Source: Panacibacter microcysteis (lineage in GTDB: Bacteria > Bacteroidota > Bacteroidia > Chitinophagales > Chitinophagaceae). From it: a stretch of 64,000 nucleotides of DNA. The position numbers and the translations under genes were made by a program. The notes under the pieces are model-generated. The model was not told the DNA's origin and made no database searches. It was given only the letters and a program-made list of their open reading frames with translations. This document shows, in pieces, positions 45,034-55,143 of the stretch. The stretch is from NCBI RefSeq assembly GCF_015831355.1, contig NZ_JADWYR010000002.1, positions 1,054,001 through 1,118,000 on the forward strand, written 5' to 3'. Each line of letters starts with the position of its first letter. Position 1 is the stretch's first letter.

Positions 45034-46461
45034 ATGCCGCACGAAAGTATTTCCGTATTTGATATGTTTAAAATCGGCGTGGGTCCTTCCAGCTCCCACA
45101 CTCTCGGCCCGTGGCGTGCAGCGTTGCGTTTTTTAGATACACTTCAGGCTGGTTACAGGCTGGAAGACGTACTCGATGTACAGGTATTGCTCTACGGCTC
45201 CCTCGCTAAAACGGGCAAAGGTCATGGTACCGATATAGCTGTGATACTCGGTTTGTGCGGTGATGACCCGGTAACGATTGACGTTAACAGTATAACCCCT
45301 AAAATACAGGACATAAATACCACCAACAAAATGCTGCTGGCCGGAAAGGTGACTATTGACTTTGAGCCTGTAACGGATGTGGCTTTCCTGTTCTCTGAAA
45401 GCCTGCCTTTTCATCCCAACGGATTAACTTTTTTGGCGCAGTTCAACAATGGTGACAGTATAAGTGAAACATATTATTCTATTGGCGGCGGATTTGTGGT
45501 AAAAGAAGGTGAGGGAAATAACAGGGATGCCAGTGTAGAACTGCCATTCCCGGTTAATACAGCTAATGATCTGCTACACTGGTGTATTAAAACAGGCTTA
45601 TCTATACATGAGGTGGTAATGGAAAATGAACATGCATGGCGTGGCGAACAATCTACAAAAGACGGCGTACTACAGATATGGCAGACCATGAGAGCGTGCA
45701 TGTACCGGGGCTGCCATAATAAAGGTGAGCTGCCGGGTGGTTTGCATGTAAGAAGAAGGGCTTTCGACCTGAATAAAAAACTTATTGGCGGACAGTCTTA
45801 TAACAACTATGAAAGCTGGATTGAGGCCATCAGGAATGGCGGGAACAGTTTTCAGTATATTTTGGACTGGGTTAGTTGTTTTGCATTGGCAGTTAATGAA
45901 GAGAATGCGGCTTTTGGACGGGTAGTTACGGCACCTACCAATGGTGCAGCCGGCGTTATTCCTGCCGTATTGCAGTACTTCATCGTGTTCTGCAATGGTT
46001 ATGACGAAAGCAGGATCATCAATTTCCTGCTTACCGCCTCGGAGATCGGCAGCATTTTTAAAAAAGGTGCTACCATTTCTGCAGCCATGGGTGGTTGCCA
46101 GGCTGAAATCGGTGTATCTTCTGCAATGGCGGCTGCAGCATTAACGGAAAGTCTTGGCGGCACTCAAAAACAGGCCATGATGGCAGCGGAAATAGCGATG
46201 GAACACCATCTTGGTTTAACGTGCGACCCTATTGGCGGGCTGGTACAGGTGCCGTGTATTGAACGTAATACAATGGGTGCCATAAAAGCGATAACGGCCA
46301 GCCAGCTTGCCTTACAGAGTACGCCGGATTATGCCAAAGTAAGCCTTGATAAAGTAATTAAAACCATGTGGGATACGGCACTTGATATGAACAGTAAATA
46401 CAAGGAAACTGCTGATGGTGGTCTTGCTGTTAACATCCCGATAAGCCTGAGTGAATGTTAG
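45034..46461 (+). CDS. sdaA: L-serine ammonia-lyase (iron-sulfur, single chain)
   Basis: 475 residues, with both the beta-like N-terminal part ([28 protein letters not shown]) and the alpha-like C-terminal part in one chain. It deaminates serine to pyruvate. The [4Fe-4S] Cys residues are likely in [27 protein letters not shown]. The [14 protein letters not shown] and [16 protein letters not shown] segments are the substrate-binding loops. Single gene, divergent from the DUF4397 lipoprotein. Confidence 0.96.
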   Translation: MPHESISVFDMFKIGVGPSSSHTLGPWRAALRFLDTLQAGYRLEDVLDVQVLLYGSLAKTGKGHGTDIAVILGLCGDDPVTIDVNSITPKIQDINTTNKMLLAGKVTIDFEPVTDVAFLFSESLPFHPNGLTFLAQFNNGDSISETYYSIGGGFVVKEGEGNNRDASVELPFPVNTANDLLHWCIKTGLSIHEVVMENEHAWRGEQSTKDGVLQIWQTMRACMYRGCHNKGELPGGLHVRRRAFDLNKKLIGGQSYNNYESWIEAIRNGGNSFQYILDWVSCFALAVNEENAAFGRVVTAPTNGAAGVIPAVLQYFIVFCNGYDESRIINFLLTASEIGSIFKKGATISAAMGGCQAEIGVSSAMAAAALTESLGGTQKQAMMAAEIAMEHHLGLTCDPIGGLVQVPCIERNTMGAIKAITASQLALQSTPDYAKVSLDKVIKTMWDTALDMNSKYKETADGGLAVNIPISLSEC

Positions 46462-46491
46462 ATCTTATCTGGGTAATATAGTATAACGCTA

Positions 46492-47400
46492 TTATAATAC
46501 ATATTCTCCATTTACAGGCGTAATCGGTGCAGGAATATCTTCTTCGCCCAACATTTGCAGCAGATCTATTTCTATGTTCCTGGTGATCTGGTTGAGTGGT
46601 ATGCCTGCCACGTTATTTTCAAAAGGGTCAACAAGACTCATACCATTGATCTGTGTAGATACAAAAATGAAACTGAGCAGCCAGCTAATGAAAATTGACC
46701 ATGGCCCCATGGTTTGGCTGGTTACAAAAGCAATTGCCACCACAAAAATCCAGATAAAGACCTTGGTAAGATAGCTGTATGTTGTAGGGAAAACGGTTTT
46801 CTTGATTCTTTCACTCATACCCATTTCATCAGAAAATTTTGTGAGCAGGCTATCCATTTGTATAAAACGAAAACCATCGATGCTGTTGTTGGCGAGCAAC
46901 ATCTTTAAATCCCGGGATTGCCACTGCAACAGTATATTGTGTGTATTGGTGTAGCTGCGAATGTGTTCTGCTTCATCATCTGTCAGATACCTTGTATAAC
47001 CGTTTGTGTCTGCACCACGCAAGGCCGCTTTTAATGCATACAAAAAAGCAAGATGACGATAAACCAGCCTTTGCTGTACAGGTGCAATTGCTGCACCATC
47101 ATTGCCTTGCTGTACATAGCTCATTACACTTCTGGCCCATGAGCGGGAGTCATTTACAATTGCGCCCCATATTTTACGTGCCTCCCACCAGCGGTCATAT
47201 GCCTGGTTATTGTTAAAACCTATAAAGAAGGCAATAGCTGTACCCATAACAGTTGGTACAATAGCGGGTATTTCTATATGGTACTTGACAAACTCGTTGT
47301 GAAAAAAGTAAACAAGCGAGCAGGTTATGAGCATAATAATATCTACCTGCCATGTATTCTTTAATATCCTGGTGATGCGTATATTTCTAACAATTAGCAT
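46492..47400 (-). CDS. Bestrophin-family anion channel
   Basis: 302 residues, two to four hydrophobic regions. It matches bestrophin/UPF0187: RILKNTWQVDIIMLITCSLV, IPAIVPTVMGTAIAFFIGFNNNQAYDRWWEARKIWGAIVNDSR and a GMSLVDPFENNVAGIPL C-terminal turn. Bacterial members form pentameric channels; the ion is debated. Single gene. Confidence 0.92.
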   Translation of the reverse strand: MLIVRNIRITRILKNTWQVDIIMLITCSLVYFFHNEFVKYHIEIPAIVPTVMGTAIAFFIGFNNNQAYDRWWEARKIWGAIVNDSRSWARSVMSYVQQGNDGAAIAPVQQRLVYRHLAFLYALKAALRGADTNGYTRYLTDDEAEHIRSYTNTHNILLQWQSRDLKMLLANNSIDGFRFIQMDSLLTKFSDEMGMSERIKKTVFPTTYSYLTKVFIWIFVVAIAFVTSQTMGPWSIFISWLLSFIFVSTQINGMSLVDPFENNVAGIPLNQITRNIEIDLLQMLGEEDIPAPITPVNGEYVL

Positions 47401-47549
47401 ATTCTATGTTTGAATGACTTTCCTGATCAAAGCCCTATACACATAAATTATTCCAGTTATAAACGCCCTTGTTATATTAAAGACGGTGTTTATTTTTTTC
47501 AACACAAATCAATATCATTCGAATGCAGTATGTATACTTATGAAGGTAG

Positions 47550-47635
47550 CATAAAACAGATCGCTGTAGTTGCCATGAAAAAGGGACGTACAAGTGAGTG
47601 ACACAACAGGCGATGCCACTTGGTTCACCTGCTGA
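47550..47635 (-). repeat. Dispersed intergenic repeat, GT-type, copy 18
   Basis: The minus-strand core is exact at 47607-47588. The arms include TGGCATCGCC on the left and CATGGCAACTACAGCGATCT on the right. Confidence 0.9.
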
Positions 47636-47637
47636 CC

Positions 47638-48720
47638 TCATCTCTGCAACACAACACCAAACTTCTCTCCCGTTGTACGCAGATCTTCCACTACAGATGC
47701 TATGACGGGTATTCCATGTTTCATGCGCACAGCTTCCATTTCGCGTTCGGGGTCTCCGGGTATCAGCACTTTATCATACCCGGGTGCAGGCTTTGCTTTT
47801 CTGAAGCGCTGTATCCAGTTGTCCATGTGCTGTTTAAATTCGTCTGCCGGCCGGAAAGCATCAATGCGCATGGCGCCGAAAAAATGTCCCAAACCCTCGC
47901 CGGGCATGTTTTGCGGCATGGGCACGTATGCAGGAAATGGTGGTGCCCACGGCCCGTAGCTTGCGCCACTTAGCACAGCAGAAAATATATCGACGATGCT
48001 GCCCAAAGCATAGCCTTTATGAGAACCGTGTTCGCGATCGCTGCCAAGCGGCAACAATGCACCGCCTGTTTTCAACGCGTTTGCATCTACCGAAGCATGG
48101 CCGTCTTTATCCTGTACCCAACCCACTGGTGTATCGGCATGCTTGCGCTGCAGTATTTCCAGCTTGCCATTGGCTGCGGTGGTGGTAGCAAAATCTGCTA
48201 CAAAAGCAGGCTGTGTACCTGCCGGTATGGCCACTGCTATGGGGTTAGTGCCCAACATGCGTTCAATACTAAAGGTGGGTGCAACAAGCGCACTGGCATT
48301 GGTCATAGCCATGCCGACCATATCATGTTGCAGGGCCATCATGGCATGGTAGCCGGCAATTCCAAAATGGTTACTGTTCTTTACGCTAACCCAGCCCGTG
48401 CCTGCATTCTTTGCTTTGTCAATGGCCAGTTGCATGGCCTTTGGTGCCACAACAAGACCAAGTCCCCGGTCGCCATCAACTACAGCCGTGGAAGGTGTTT
48501 CATGCACCACTTTTATTTGCGGCGTGGTATTGATGCGCTTTGCCTCCCACAGGCGCACATAACCACTAAGCCGTGCTACGCCATGGCTGTCGATACCGCG
48601 TATATCTGCTGCTATAAGCGCTGTTGTTGCTGTATGTGCATCTGCGTCGGCACAACCCATTGCTTTAAAAACGGCGTAAGTAAAATTGAAAAGATCGCCG
48701 TAAAAAAAAACATGCTCCAT
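47638..48720 (-). CDS. Malate/L-lactate dehydrogenase (Ldh2) family oxidoreductase
   Basis: 360 residues from the ATG at 48720, chosen because the family starts there (MEHVFFYGDLFNFTYAVFKAMG). The frame continues to 48903, but those 61 residues are the repeat element read through. DIRGIDSHGVARLSGY, DGDRGLGLVVAPKAM, SVKNSNHFGIAGYHAM, GTNPIAVAIPAG and the SHKGYALGSIVDIFSAVLSGA end are characteristic. The NAD-dependent family includes ureidoglycolate, malate and delta1-piperideine-2-carboxylate reductases; the substrate is not clear here. Single gene. Confidence 0.92.
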   Translation of the reverse strand: MEHVFFYGDLFNFTYAVFKAMGCADADAHTATTALIAADIRGIDSHGVARLSGYVRLWEAKRINTTPQIKVVHETPSTAVVDGDRGLGLVVAPKAMQLAIDKAKNAGTGWVSVKNSNHFGIAGYHAMMALQHDMVGMAMTNASALVAPTFSIERMLGTNPIAVAIPAGTQPAFVADFATTTAANGKLEILQRKHADTPVGWVQDKDGHASVDANALKTGGALLPLGSDREHGSHKGYALGSIVDIFSAVLSGASYGPWAPPFPAYVPMPQNMPGEGLGHFFGAMRIDAFRPADEFKQHMDNWIQRFRKAKPAPGYDKVLIPGDPEREMEAVRMKHGIPVIASVVEDLRTTGEKFGVVLQR

Positions 48721-48769
48721 GGCTGCAAGATAAACAAACGTGCAAAGAACCGGTATTACATATTTATTT

Positions 48770-48880
48770 GTGGGCCCGGCTTTTTGCCGGTAATTGGGCT
48801 TCCGTTGCGTCGCACTCTTCAACGCCTGCAACGCTAATGAGCAATGGCACAACCTTGCTCCGTTGGTACAATCGCCGGCT
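48770..48880 (+). repeat. Dispersed intergenic repeat, GC-type, copy 19
   Basis: The core GTTGCGTCGCACTCTTCAAC at 48804-48823 has the same CAAC ending as copy 2. The left arm GGGCCCGGCTTTTTGCCGG is longer than elsewhere. It lies in the divergent gap upstream of two start codons. Confidence 0.85.
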
Positions 48881-48975
48881 GCGTGGTGCGTAACAACATA
48901 CAACGCAATTGTTTGTTAACCGGCTGCACCAAAAAATAATTTTCTCTTAACCAAGTATTCATTTATTTACACCTG

Positions 48976-51198
48976 ATGAAGCAGCTACCGTTTCTTTCTT
49001 TTTTACTGATCAGTTTTTTTTGTGTTGCACAGCGTCCTAAGATTGGTCTTACGCTGAGTGGTGGCGGTGCCAAAGGAATTGCGCATATCGGTATTTTAAA
49101 AGCGCTTGATTCAGCAGGGCTCAATGTTGACTATGTTACCGGTACAAGTATGGGCAGCATCATTGGAGCGCTGTATGCCGCAGGGTATTCCGGCGATAGC
49201 ATAGCAGCGCTTGCACAAAAAATAGACTGGGATCTGCTGCTAACCAACAGTGCATCATTGCAGGTATTAAGTATAGAAGAAAAAGAAGAATATAGTAAGT
49301 ACGCTGTAGAGCTGCCGTGGGTGAACAATGCATTCAGGCTGCCAAGTGGTGTGCTTGAATCTGAAGAGTTGTGGCTTAAGCTAAGTGAATTTTTCTTCCC
49401 TGTATATGCGACTAAAAATTTTCAACATTTTACACGTGGTTTTAAATGTATTGCCACTGATGTTGCCAGCGGTGAGGGTGTGGTTATAGATAGTGGCGAA
49501 ATTGTTTCCGCAATAAGATCGAGCATGGCAATACCATCTGTATTTACAGCAGTAGATTATAATGGGCGAAAGTTTGTAGATGGAGGTGTTGTTAGAAATT
49601 TTCCTGTAAGAGATGTAAGGGAAATGGGTGCAGACCTGGTGATTGGCAGTAATGTAGCCGGCGGTTTGTTGCCAAAAGAAAAGATCAACAATGTTTTCCA
49701 GGTTCTGCTGCAGGTGGCTTTTTTCAGGGAAGATGCTGATGCAGTGAATGAGCGAAAGCTTTGTAATATTTATATTAAGCACAACCTCGACAATTTCAAT
49801 ATGGGTAGTTTTGGTTCTACGGAAGAAATAATGAAAGAAGGTTTTGCAAAAGGTGATAGCCTATACCCGTATTTCAAAAAAATTGCAGATTCACTGAATG
49901 CTATTTACGGGCCAGACAAATCAGTAAGAAAAACCTTGCCTAAGATAGACTCTGTAAGGATTACAGAGTACGAGGTAAAGGGGCTCAACAGGACAAACGA
50001 AAACTTTTTTTTGCATAGAACCGGTTTTAAAAATAACCAGTGGTATACTGCCGCGTTGCTGTCTGCCGGCATCCGCAAAGCCTTTGGCACACGCTATTAC
50101 AATAAAATAATTTATTCTTTGCACCCTTTGCCCGACGGAACCTGCAAGATAATCTTCAGCGTTGTGGAGAACCCGCTTACATTCGCCAAGTTAGGTTTGC
50201 ATTACAATACTTTTAGTGGCATCAGCCTGATTGGCAACATTACGACGAGAGATTTTTTTACACCTTATTCAAGAACTTCAGCAACATTAAACATCGGCGA
50301 GAATCTGCGTGTAAAAGCAGAACACCTGCAGTTCTTTGGTAAGTTTAAAACACTGTCTGTAAAAGCAAATGTACAGGCCGAGAATCTTGGTTTTAATACG
50401 TATACAAATTTTACCAAGGACGGGTTGTACAGGCAAGGGTACGTAATGACAAACCTCAACGTAACCTGGAATCTTGCCAGGAAATATGCATTTGGTATTG
50501 GCACGAGGTTCGAGAGTTTCAGGTATCGCCCGCAGATAACATCAAAATTTGAAGTACGCGGTAAAAACAGTCTTTGGAACAGCTATATGCAAATCCGGTT
50601 AAATACGTTGAGTAACGCAGTTTATCCCAAGCGCGGCTCTAAAGTAGACATAGAAGCAGGTTATGTTTATTCTCAGCATCCCAAAGTTTCATTTTATAAC
50701 CAGGGAGAACCTATTACCAATATTGATTCGCTTGGTTTCAACTTCAATAATTTTATCAGAACCAGGTTTTCATACGAACATTATTACCCGTTATCGGCAA
50801 AATATACATTTACCACCCTTATACAGGCTGGTATTAATTTTAATCAGCAGGAAAGTATTTTGAACAATTATATCATTGGTGGTCTTAATAACTATTTTCG
50901 TAACCAGGTTACGTTTGTTGGCTTGAATGAAGGCAGCGTAAATGCCAGCAGTATTGCTACGCTCCAATTTGGTTTACGTTACCAGATGTATAATAATCTT
51001 TTTCTGATCGCCCGTGCAAATGGTGGTTTCTACAATTTTATCGGGAGTAATAAATCTTTCAGCAGTTCCACTTTGCTTACAGGTTACGGGTTAACACTGG
51101 GATATAATTTTGTACTGGGTCCGCTTGAAATCAGCGCAATGTACAGCGATCAATCCAAGAAAGTATTGCCTTATATCAATCTTGGCATTCCTTTCTAA
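48976..51198 (+). CDS. Patatin-like phospholipase with Omp85-type barrel
   Basis: 740 residues. Signal peptide MKQLPFLSFLLISFFCVAQ. The patatin domain (about 20-310) has the oxyanion loop GLTLSGGGAKGIAHIG, the nucleophile in GTSMG (Ser58) and the catalytic Asp202 in DGGVVRNFPV. A POTRA-like stretch (about 325-390, ITEYEVKGLNRTNENFF) and a C-terminal BamA-like beta-barrel (about 400-740, ending YSDQSKKVLPYINLGIPF) follow. This layout is that of PlpD-like type Vd autotransporter lipases. It likely exposes or releases a phospholipase. Confidence 0.93.
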   Translation: MKQLPFLSFLLISFFCVAQRPKIGLTLSGGGAKGIAHIGILKALDSAGLNVDYVTGTSMGSIIGALYAAGYSGDSIAALAQKIDWDLLLTNSASLQVLSIEEKEEYSKYAVELPWVNNAFRLPSGVLESEELWLKLSEFFFPVYATKNFQHFTRGFKCIATDVASGEGVVIDSGEIVSAIRSSMAIPSVFTAVDYNGRKFVDGGVVRNFPVRDVREMGADLVIGSNVAGGLLPKEKINNVFQVLLQVAFFREDADAVNERKLCNIYIKHNLDNFNMGSFGSTEEIMKEGFAKGDSLYPYFKKIADSLNAIYGPDKSVRKTLPKIDSVRITEYEVKGLNRTNENFFLHRTGFKNNQWYTAALLSAGIRKAFGTRYYNKIIYSLHPLPDGTCKIIFSVVENPLTFAKLGLHYNTFSGISLIGNITTRDFFTPYSRTSATLNIGENLRVKAEHLQFFGKFKTLSVKANVQAENLGFNTYTNFTKDGLYRQGYVMTNLNVTWNLARKYAFGIGTRFESFRYRPQITSKFEVRGKNSLWNSYMQIRLNTLSNAVYPKRGSKVDIEAGYVYSQHPKVSFYNQGEPITNIDSLGFNFNNFIRTRFSYEHYYPLSAKYTFTTLIQAGINFNQQESILNNYIIGGLNNYFRNQVTFVGLNEGSVNASSIATLQFGLRYQMYNNLFLIARANGGFYNFIGSNKSFSSSTLLTGYGLTLGYNFVLGPLEISAMYSDQSKKVLPYINLGIPF

Positions 51199-51256
51199 AC
51201 AACTCTCAGACTATTTAAATAAACCCTCACTTTATTCCAGAGGATTTAAAAAATAA

Positions 51257-51282
51257 AAAGGCTGAGCGGGTGCTCAGCCTTT
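51257..51282. terminator. Bidirectional terminator
   Basis: AAAGGCTGAGC (51257-51267), loop GGGT, GCTCAGCCTTT (51272-51282), between the patatin gene and the convergent M61 gene. Confidence 0.9.
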
Positions 51283-51299
51283 TCCAACTTTCATACTAT

Positions 51300-53156
51300 T
51301 TATCTATGGCAGCTATTCAACCAGGCATTCCTGATCTTTAGCTGTTCTTCTGTAGGATTATTCATCAACTTAAGAACATTCGCCCTGCTCTTTTCAACCT
51401 TAGCTGCTGTACCACTCAATGTAACTACCTCAATTTCGCCGTTTGAACTTTTTCTTTTCACTTTTATAGTTAGCTCATCTCCTTCTTTCAACGATGCGTA
51501 TAAGTCAGTCAACGCCTTTTCAAGGTTCGCCAGGCTTATCTCAACGTTATTGATACTAACCAGCTCATCGCCGTCCTTGTAGCCAAGTTTTTTTCCAACG
51601 TCATTCATATTTTTTGTACCAAGCTTCACGTTGCCTTCAGCAGTAGGCATCATTGCGACACCTCCAATAGTGAACTCTTTGAATGTTTCTTTGGGAATAT
51701 ATTCGATACCAGCCATAGAAAAGAACTGATCGTAGGGAATGGGTTTTGTACCTGCAACGTAATCATCCAGGAAGCTGCCTATTTCAGGATAGGTAAGCTT
51801 TTTGATAACACCAAATAATGAATCATCTTCAAAGAATTTATCTGTACCGTAATTAATGGCAAGATCGTGTTTAAGATCTTTGAGCATGTACTGAGCATTT
51901 GAAAGTTTTAGCAGGTACAAATCCAGGCAGGCTGAGATCAACGCACCTTTCTGGTAAACGTTTCCATATTGCGGCGCCCATTTTCCTGCGCTTTCTTTAC
52001 TAAGCTCAGTAAAGGCAAGCGTATCGTTGTAATAAGAACGCGATACAGTAATTTTTTGCGATAATGTGTTTAGAAACTGTGCAGGTGTTTTTAAGCCTTC
52101 GTATGCCTGCACATGATGTGCATAATATTCGGTACTCCCTTCGTACAACCAAAGATGCTTTGATAATACAGTTTCATTAAAATTAAACTCTTTTACTTCT
52201 CTTGAACTTATTGTAAGTGGTGTAACAATATGAAAAAATTCATGAGACGAGATATCAACCCAATGTTCTATGGCATCTTTTTCCGGTTGTTCGTCCAGCG
52301 CATAAAAAGATGAATACGAATGTTCCCAGGCGCCGGTAATGGGAGATTTTTTTTGTTCGCCGTTGAAGTAATAAATGAATGCATATTTGTCAACCGGCAG
52401 TTTACCGCTCAGGTAATCTCTTGCAGCAAGCAGAAGTTTTTCAAGATTTGCAGCCAGGAATTTTGATGTAGCCAATTTATGCGGCGAGTAGACTGCTACC
52501 AGAACATCTGCATTGCCAACTTTTAATGTTGTTGTATCTGGCAAAGAAAACATTATAGGTGAATCATACAAATGATCTGCATTATCACATTGAAAGAGAT
52601 CCATTGTATTACTTGTTTCTACAGGTCTCAAACCGGTGGCCGCATAAAATCCGGAAGGTTTTGTGAAAGCAAGTTGAAAAGGCATTTTCTTCAATCCTTC
52701 AAAGTAACCAAACAAACCTGGAGTATTTATAATGAAATTCTTTCCTGCTTCGAAGCTTGTACCGCACATCGGGTACACCATATTGTCAATTGTTGCATCC
52801 CATGTATCTTCGACTAAATAAGTAATTGTAGACAACTTATTTGCTTTCCTGATCGTCCAGCCATTGTCGTCCAATTTTGTAACAGCAAGCTCTTTACCAT
52901 TCTTATCATAAGCCTTCAGATCCTGGATATACTTACCATAATTACTGTTCATATAAGTTCCGGGAACAATCTTCGGTAAGTAGAAATTTATTGTTTTAGT
53001 ATCAATTTTAGGGCATTCCAGTTTAATCGCCAGCTTATCTCCATCTACTTTGGTGAGATCTACACTGTATTTATATACATCCTGTGCGTTTACAATGCCC
53101 GACAGCATGGTTAAGACACATAATAAAAATCCGCCATATTTCAACTTTTTTTTCAT
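51300..53156 (-). CDS. M61 family metallopeptidase with PDZ domain
   Basis: 618 residues from the ATG at 53156, where a signal peptide begins (MKKKLKYGGFLLCVLTMLSG, ending NAQ); the frame to 53252 adds an unlikely leader. The catalytic region has HEFFH (305-309) with the second Glu ligand in LWLYEGSTEYYAHH. The N-terminal beta domain (DKLAIKLECPKIDTKTINFYLP) and a C-terminal PDZ-like part (GVAMMPTAEGNVKLGTKNMND, YKDGDELVSINNVEISLANL) are those of glycyl aminopeptidases. Periplasmic. Single gene. Confidence 0.93.
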   Translation of the reverse strand: MKKKLKYGGFLLCVLTMLSGIVNAQDVYKYSVDLTKVDGDKLAIKLECPKIDTKTINFYLPKIVPGTYMNSNYGKYIQDLKAYDKNGKELAVTKLDDNGWTIRKANKLSTITYLVEDTWDATIDNMVYPMCGTSFEAGKNFIINTPGLFGYFEGLKKMPFQLAFTKPSGFYAATGLRPVETSNTMDLFQCDNADHLYDSPIMFSLPDTTTLKVGNADVLVAVYSPHKLATSKFLAANLEKLLLAARDYLSGKLPVDKYAFIYYFNGEQKKSPITGAWEHSYSSFYALDEQPEKDAIEHWVDISSHEFFHIVTPLTISSREVKEFNFNETVLSKHLWLYEGSTEYYAHHVQAYEGLKTPAQFLNTLSQKITVSRSYYNDTLAFTELSKESAGKWAPQYGNVYQKGALISACLDLYLLKLSNAQYMLKDLKHDLAINYGTDKFFEDDSLFGVIKKLTYPEIGSFLDDYVAGTKPIPYDQFFSMAGIEYIPKETFKEFTIGGVAMMPTAEGNVKLGTKNMNDVGKKLGYKDGDELVSINNVEISLANLEKALTDLYASLKEGDELTIKVKRKSSNGEIEVVTLSGTAAKVEKSRANVLKLMNNPTEEQLKIRNAWLNSCHR

Positions 53157-53453
53157 ATTTGTACAAAGTTTATTTGATGCAAAGAAAGCGCAAGTGATAT
53201 GTTTTTTCATACCGTTCTTCCTAATATTTAAGGGACGATTTTCAGCGAGCATTGTTTCTATATTCCTCTAAAGAGAAGTCGTATTCCCGGATTAGGACAA
53301 CTGTAACTCAGAAATTGATTAACTTATTAAAAATCAATGGAATAAAAAACTGGTACCTGATTTGAATTTTTAGAACCCAATGGCGGGTGTAGTAACCTAG
53401 CCGGGACAAAATCAAAATATCAGTAAAAACCATTTTTCAACAAACCCAGGTCT

Positions 53454-53903
53454 ATGGTAAAATTTTACCTAACTATTTTTACAATACTGATTGTTCCTGC
53501 AATTGCTTTTGCAAAAGGAAAACGGTCGTCAAAAATAACAGAACAAACAAAAGGATCCGTTGTTTTTTTGCTTGACAACTCTAAGAACAATGACCAGTCT
53601 GTAGAAGCAGCCTATATTATACTTGATAAGTATAACCGAACAGGTGCAGGCTATGTAAGCCAAAAATTTGCGGTGGAAGACAATCGTATTGTTATTGGCG
53701 ATTTACCGGAAGGAAAGTACTACGTGGATATTTTCACTAAAGGTTCCTTTAAACAGCACTTCTCAAAAGTTATTCATGTAACTAAAAAAGGGAAACAATA
53801 CAAGTTTGTTTTGGAAGAGGTGGATTTCTTCGTACCAACAAAGGCGCGAATACCAAAAGAATCAGCAGATTTTACTAAAACAAGCATTGTAAAAATGCGC
53901 TAA
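53454..53903 (+). CDS. Secreted hypothetical protein
   Basis: 149 residues. Signal peptide (MVKFYLTIFTILIVPAIAFA), then a single beta-sandwich-like domain (VVFLLDNSKN, AAYIILDKYN, NRIVIGDLPEGKYYVDIFTKG, VIHVTKKGKQYKFVLEEVDF). The GDLPEGKYYVDI segment resembles Cna-B/transthyretin-like pieces used in Bacteroidota surface proteins. I recognise no named family. A terminator follows. Confidence 0.75.
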   Translation: MVKFYLTIFTILIVPAIAFAKGKRSSKITEQTKGSVVFLLDNSKNNDQSVEAAYIILDKYNRTGAGYVSQKFAVEDNRIVIGDLPEGKYYVDIFTKGSFKQHFSKVIHVTKKGKQYKFVLEEVDFFVPTKARIPKESADFTKTSIVKMR

Positions 53904-53987
53904 GGGCGAATTATATACCAAGATTTTCTCTCTTCTGCCGGTTATTAACAGCGTTGAACTGATAGCTATAACCCGTAATACAACAGG

Positions 53988-54009
53988 AGCTCCTTAAAGG
54001 GAGCTTTTT
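53988..54009 (+). terminator. Terminator after the secreted protein gene
   Basis: AGCTCC (53988-53993), loop TTAAAG, GGAGCT (54000-54005), then TTTT. The stem is short. Confidence 0.6.
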
Positions 54010-54052
54010 GTATTTCAATTCAATATTAAATATTATTTTACGCTAAAATTTC

Positions 54053-54334
54053 ATGCGTGTACTGCTGTTTTTGCAAAGGCTGACCTTCATTTGTAATATC
54101 CTTTTCCTGGTTTGTCTTGCGGTAGTGTATACTTTTAATTTTATTGATAATCATACAGCCGAAAGTTACATCATCATCCTGGGCATTTTTTTTTCATTTT
54201 TGTTGGGTATTGTTGTGAACGTTTGGGAATTACTCCTGTTATTTAACCGGCAGGTATCCATTGTTCCGAAATGGTTACGTATGTTTAATATGATTATCCT
54301 TCTTGTTCAATTTATTTATTATTTTCTAGCATAA
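54053..54334 (+). CDS. Small membrane protein, operon partner of the transporter
   Basis: 93 residues, three membrane helices (about 10-30, 38-62, 74-92). No named family recognised. Its stop overlaps the start of the next gene (TAATG), so the two are translationally coupled. Confidence 0.8.
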   Translation: MRVLLFLQRLTFICNILFLVCLAVVYTFNFIDNHTAESYIIILGIFFSFLLGIVVNVWELLLLFNRQVSIVPKWLRMFNMIILLVQFIYYFLA

Positions 54335-55143
54335 TGATCCATTCAATTTTAAAGGACAAGCCTACAAAACTTTTTCTTGGCTTTACGGCATTCTTCGTAG
54401 CGAATGCATTGATAGCAGAATGTATAGGTACAAAGATCTTTTCCCTGGAAAAGTTATTCGGTTTGCAACCTTCCAGCTTTAATTTATTTGGACAGTCAGG
54501 TTTATCATTTAACCTTACTTGCGGGGTGCTGTTGTGGCCGCTGGAATTTGTAATGACAGATATCGTGAATGAATACTATGGCCCAAAAGCGGTACGGCGC
54601 ATCAGCTACACAGCAGTGGTACTAATTTCCTATGCATTCATTATGTTTTATGGCGCTATTCATGTGCCTGCAGCCGATTTCTGGATTGGCACCAACACAA
54701 ATAAGGGTATCCCTGATATGCAAAACGCTTTTAGTGGAATCTTCGGACAAGGTATGTGGATTATTTTCGGAAGCCTTGTTGCATTTCTTGTGAGCCAGAT
54801 TGTAGATGTAACCGTCTTTCATCGTATTAAAAAGGTTACGGGTGAAAAACGTGTATGGCTGAGAGCCACCGGTTCTACAATGGTTTCTCAGCTCATTGAT
54901 AGTTTTATTGTACTTTCTATTGCTTTTAAATTGGGTGGTGACTGGACATGGCCAATGATCTTTGCTGTTGGAACGATGAATTATATTTATAAGTTTACTG
55001 TAGCGTTATTGCTGACACCTGTAATTTATTTCGTTGAACACAGGATAGAAAAATACCTGGGAAAGGAAACTGCGCAAAGAATGAAAAAAAGCGCTATGGG
55101 CGAGGATCAGGACGCAATAATGAACATCCCGACAGCGGGCTAA
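54334..55143 (+). CDS. Queuosine-precursor transporter (VUT/YhhQ family)
   Basis: 269 residues, about six membrane helices. Family features: FFVANALIAECIGTKIFSL, LTCGVLLWPLEFVMTDIVNEYYGPKAVRRISY, SQIVDVTVFHRIKKVTGEKRVWLRATGSTMVSQLIDSF and the charged C-terminus. YhhQ homologues take up queuosine precursors (preQ0/preQ1 or queuine), so this is the likely role. It starts inside the stop of the small membrane protein gene. The stop codon shares bases with the convergent NUDIX gene. Confidence 0.92.
   Translation: MIHSILKDKPTKLFLGFTAFFVANALIAECIGTKIFSLEKLFGLQPSSFNLFGQSGLSFNLTCGVLLWPLEFVMTDIVNEYYGPKAVRRISYTAVVLISYAFIMFYGAIHVPAADFWIGTNTNKGIPDMQNAFSGIFGQGMWIIFGSLVAFLVSQIVDVTVFHRIKKVTGEKRVWLRATGSTMVSQLIDSFIVLSIAFKLGGDWTWPMIFAVGTMNYIYKFTVALLLTPVIYFVEHRIEKYLGKETAQRMKKSAMGEDQDAIMNIPTAG

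Noticed and set aside
47928-48837. 272-residue plus-strand ORF at 48019
   Set aside because: Antisense to the Ldh-family gene, which has all family motifs in its own frame.
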